From: Centropus unirufus
Lineage: Eukaryota > Chordata > Aves > Cuculiformes > Centropidae
DNA length: 64,000 nucleotides
NCBI GenBank assembly: GCA_013397695.1
Contig: VYZI01000255.1
Span: 350,957 to 414,956, forward strand
Direction: 5' to 3'
Below, in pieces: positions 60,901 to 64,000 of the stretch. The notes under the pieces are model-generated. The model saw nothing but the letters and a program-made list of their open reading frames with translations, did no database searches and was not told the DNA's origin. Each line of letters opens with the position of its first letter. Positions within the stretch are counted from its first letter, which is position 1. Position numbers and translations under genes: made by a program.

Positions 60901-63900
60901 GACATTTGAGAGGTTCATCTAAGAACTTAGAGAAGCCTCACATCTTTGAATCCAAACAGAATGACTTTAAACTAAAAAGACTTATGCTGTACTAAAGATT
61001 TGATTTTTCTTTTTGAATAGATGTTCTTCTGACTTCACATAAAAGGATATTATTTACATCTGTTAAAATATTTATTTGTCGCCCATTGCTTAAACTCCTG
61101 AATGTTAATGAGAATGCTGAATAAATGCTAGAAAATATTTACATCACTTTTATCTTCTATTGATTTCAAAAGAGAGAAACAGAAACTAAGCTAATGTGGC
61201 AAACTAAAATAGTGGGCAATTATCTGAAAACAATAAAAAACATACATTTCATGTGTCAGTCATTTTCTGCCTTTGCTATCCTCATGCAAGAAACAGCAAG
61301 AAAAATTCAGTATTGGTGGCAGATAATGAAGAGGTGCATTTGTAGATGTGAGCAATTTAAAGACATAATTAGCAGTATCCTAAGTTCTCAGAATAAAAAG
61401 ATCCATTTGTTAATACAATTAGCAGAGAAAGAATTTTCAAGTGTCTTCTTCTAAGTTTTGACAGAATAGTTTCTTATTAATATTTACCAAAAATGGTGTG
61501 ATTTACACATCTCCCTTCTTGTGCTGTAAATTTCATTAGTATTTTCAAAATAAATTAAAAATGCAAGTAACAATTATACCACTTTTGTCTCTTAAAATTT
61601 GGTATCCATCTGCTAAATCCTTTTTTATGTGGGTTTCATTTGTTTTTCTTTTTTATTTGCAGCAATAAGACAAAATCCCTCCATTTCTAATCATTTTTTA
61701 TTACAGTATCTGTCCTTTTTAGTACTGATTATTGTATTATCTCCTGCATAGATGAACAGAAAAGTGAGTCCTGAATTATTCCAGATATTTTAGTTCTTTC
61801 TATGCACACAGAAATATAAATATAAAACCATTCAGAAAAATAATGAGTTCCTTAGATATGATGTGTGAAAACTCCCACTAGGAGCTTTTTAAATTGATTC
61901 TAAAAATCAGCCCAGTGGGCAGGCCTTCCACCTGTTTTGATAGAAAATATTAATGGTTTCTTTTTAAGAAAGTCAAGTAGCATGATCACTTAAGAATATA
62001 ATTCTTAGAGACATAGTTATCTGTTTTCCTTTTGGTTTTATTTTTTTCAAATCTTCACTGAGACAGCATTGAGTCATCATATGATGGCCTTAAGGAGGGG
62101 GAAGAAAGTGGCAAGCTAAGATTTGCATTGAAGTTCCATTGGTGCCCTTCCTTATTGTTAATATTCAGTCCCTAATTACTACAAAGCAGAAAGTGACCAT
62201 ATTTTAAGTAAACCTTAAAAAATCAATTACAAATAGGTGATATCTCATTCACAAAACACAGTAATTATTCAAGGTGTTTAAGAACCACAATGTATCTCAT
62301 TAGGTCTTATTAGTTGAAGAAGGTGAAGTATTTATACCATTTTTCATTCTATTATATAGCAATAACCATGTAAATCTGTATGTGATAAATATCATAGTGC
62401 ACAGTGCCAAATGATTCAACACATCACTTGGAAATGATTAAGCAAATTAAGCAACTGAAAAAACATTAGAAGAAGAGCAAAGCAAAGGAGTAGGTACTAA
62501 TAGCAGAATTTAATGATCTTTTAAAATGTTCCCACAAAAAATGACTCAGCCTGGCACTCATAACTCATACTGATACTCTACATACTCCTTATGTGGACCT
62601 TCTGACTTCATCCACATTCTCTTTTCATCTTAGTAGAAGTTGCACAACGTAAGTAGATAGCACAAAAGAATGACAGAGTAAGAGGATCACAATCATGAAA
62701 AGAAGCTGGCCCTCCATCCTTAGTAAAGGTGTGGTAAAATGGTTGCTCCCAGGCACTGAGAAAGACCCAGAATTACAACTCTTGGTATTATATATCAGCC
62801 TTCTTTCCTTTTGCTGCTTCTGTTAATTCTCAGTTTCTTACAGACAAGTGTTTGTCTTGCTTGCCTTCCAATCTGGCTTTCATCTACCTAAACTAGTAGA
62901 AGCGTGACAAGGACTGTAGTCCTTTGATCTACCTACTCATTGGCATATTTAGGCCAAAGTATCCAAAAAAAGTCCATTAATTTTACATGCCTCCAGTGCT
63001 TTTTTTAAGAAACTGGGTCTTACAATTTATTAATCTCCAACATATCTATAATCAAAGCTATAAAGTTTTGGTAACAAAGAAAATTAAGCATCCCATGCTT
63101 TAGGTTGAGTCTCATGAAATGACGTCCATGCTAAAAGAAGACTGCCGTGTGACTCAGACTCTTAGATTTGCATGTAAAAGGTTTTTTTCAGAGTCCTAAT
63201 TGTCTCTTTTCGAAGAATAGGAAATGTCCTTGGAGTTCTAATTGCAGTCCTCCTCTCCATCTAGAGTTAAGACCTTTAAGTGTGTACTCAAACAAATTGT
63301 TGTAAGGAATGCTGTGGTGTTAGGAACACAGAAGAGAATGCTTAATTAGTCCACAGAGGCTGCCTACCTACACAGTGATATTGCATTCATTTTGTCACTT
63401 CTGAGGTCATCATTTCAGCAAAACTGAAAAATGTAGCAAAATCAGAATAATTTTAAACTGATTTTCAGGCTCTACAGTGACAAAAAAAAGACTCTGGCAG
63501 GCTCTCTGAGTAGAAACTCAATACATCTTCTGCAGCTTTTGAGGGAAAAAAAAAAACGGCTGAAACATTCTGTTCCACAGAAGTCTCCCACTCTCTTGCA
63601 TGTGCTTATCAATAGTATCATCTTTATAGTGATATTTTCTGTTGGAGGAACTAGAAAGGTACCAGCTGTTTGCCCCCTTCACACAATGTAAGAGTAATTT
63701 CAAAAAAATAAATCCATCACTGCCTGGCAGAAAGCAAATTTACTTGGCAGCTCTGGACCTAATATTTGGACTGAAAGAGCAGAAATCTCTTTCAAGAAAT
63801 ATTTCAAGAAATTTCTTATATTTTCTTTAAAAAGAGATCCCTCCCTGTCAAAAAAAATCCTTTGTTCCCTCAGATCTTCTAGAAGGGATTTTTGGCAGAG

Positions 63901-64000
63901 GAGAATGTTTGATCGGGGTTTTTTTTTGTTTTGGTTCATACCTGATTTCAGAGCTTGACTTGGCACAGATCGTTTGTACATTAAGCCAGCATCTGAGGGC
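57911..64000. other. Gene-free AT-rich unique DNA to window end
   Basis: No exon, RNA gene, CR1 or LTR is recognised in the last 6 kb. A short (GT)n patch is at 59922-59937. 58500-58640 is non-repetitive and moderately GC-rich. Open frames are under 110 codons (58078-58401 minus is the longest) and unrecognised. Confidence 0.6.
59922..59937. repeat. Short (TG)n patch
   Basis: TGTGCATGTGTGTGTG is an imperfect dinucleotide run that may be length-variable between individuals. Confidence 0.8.

Noticed and set aside
1..64000. CRISPR arrays, bacterial operons, ribosome-binding sites, phage genes
   Set aside because: No regularly spaced repeats or compact coding; composition and CR1/LTR content are those of a bird nuclear genome.

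Overview
The window reads as vertebrate nuclear DNA, almost certainly from a bird. The main evidence is four CR1 LINE 3' fragments on the + strand, three of them ending in the avian CR1 terminal motif GATTCTATGA. Two compact solo LTRs and a few very old CR1-type relics of the kind shared by birds, turtles and crocodilians support this. The subfamily look of the CR1 tails (GTGGTTTAGTGG / TTGGCAGTGTTA type) suggests a neognath, perhaps Neoaves, but that is recollection rather than a database match. The sequence is AT-rich, has no CpG island that I can see, and shows none of the dense start-to-stop coding of bacteria or phage.

I find no host protein-coding exon that I recognise. The longest open frame is 177 codons (28572-29105) and it is the C-terminal end of a CR1 reverse transcriptase ORF. 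The other open frames are short, unrelated to families I know, and of the size chance gives in 64 kb. The window is therefore either a gene desert or the inside of a very large intron. Short exons cannot be excluded by eye.

Layout. 1-4247: unique AT-rich DNA. 4248-4856: an old CR1 tail split by a 431-bp minus-strand solo LTR (4405-4835) with a perfect 6-bp target duplication. 4857-12702: unique DNA with an inverted repeat at 9617-9648 and a weak LTR-like signal near 12414-12530. 12703-13336: degenerate CR1. 13337-28571: unique DNA with several AT-rich motif clusters resembling conserved noncoding elements, and an unexplained minus-strand frame with a signal-peptide-like start near 21810. 28572-29245: the least decayed CR1. 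29997-30303: a second solo LTR, plus strand, with a near-perfect 5-bp duplication, inserted in an ancient amniote repeat. 30467-41518: unique DNA, including an mRNA-like poly(A) end near 33921-34012. 41519-41650: a 132-base assembly gap. 41651-46133: a somewhat more GC-rich, unclassified stretch. 46134-46212: a 48-bp-period tandem duplication. 47280-48165: ancient CR1-type relics. 53693-53997: a CR1 with an internal deletion. 53998-64000: unique DNA with a 35-bp alternating purine/pyrimidine tract (54785-54819) and an OCT/SOX/OTX-like motif cluster (57815-57910).

There is no gene network to describe. The supported biology is the history of transposable elements: old LINE tails later hit by LTR retroelements that collapsed to solo LTRs, plus candidate regulatory islands that need cross-species alignment. 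I did not find a convincing new biological system. The most worthwhile leads are the two nested solo LTRs, the alternating palindromic tract, the signal-peptide-like frame and the motif clusters.
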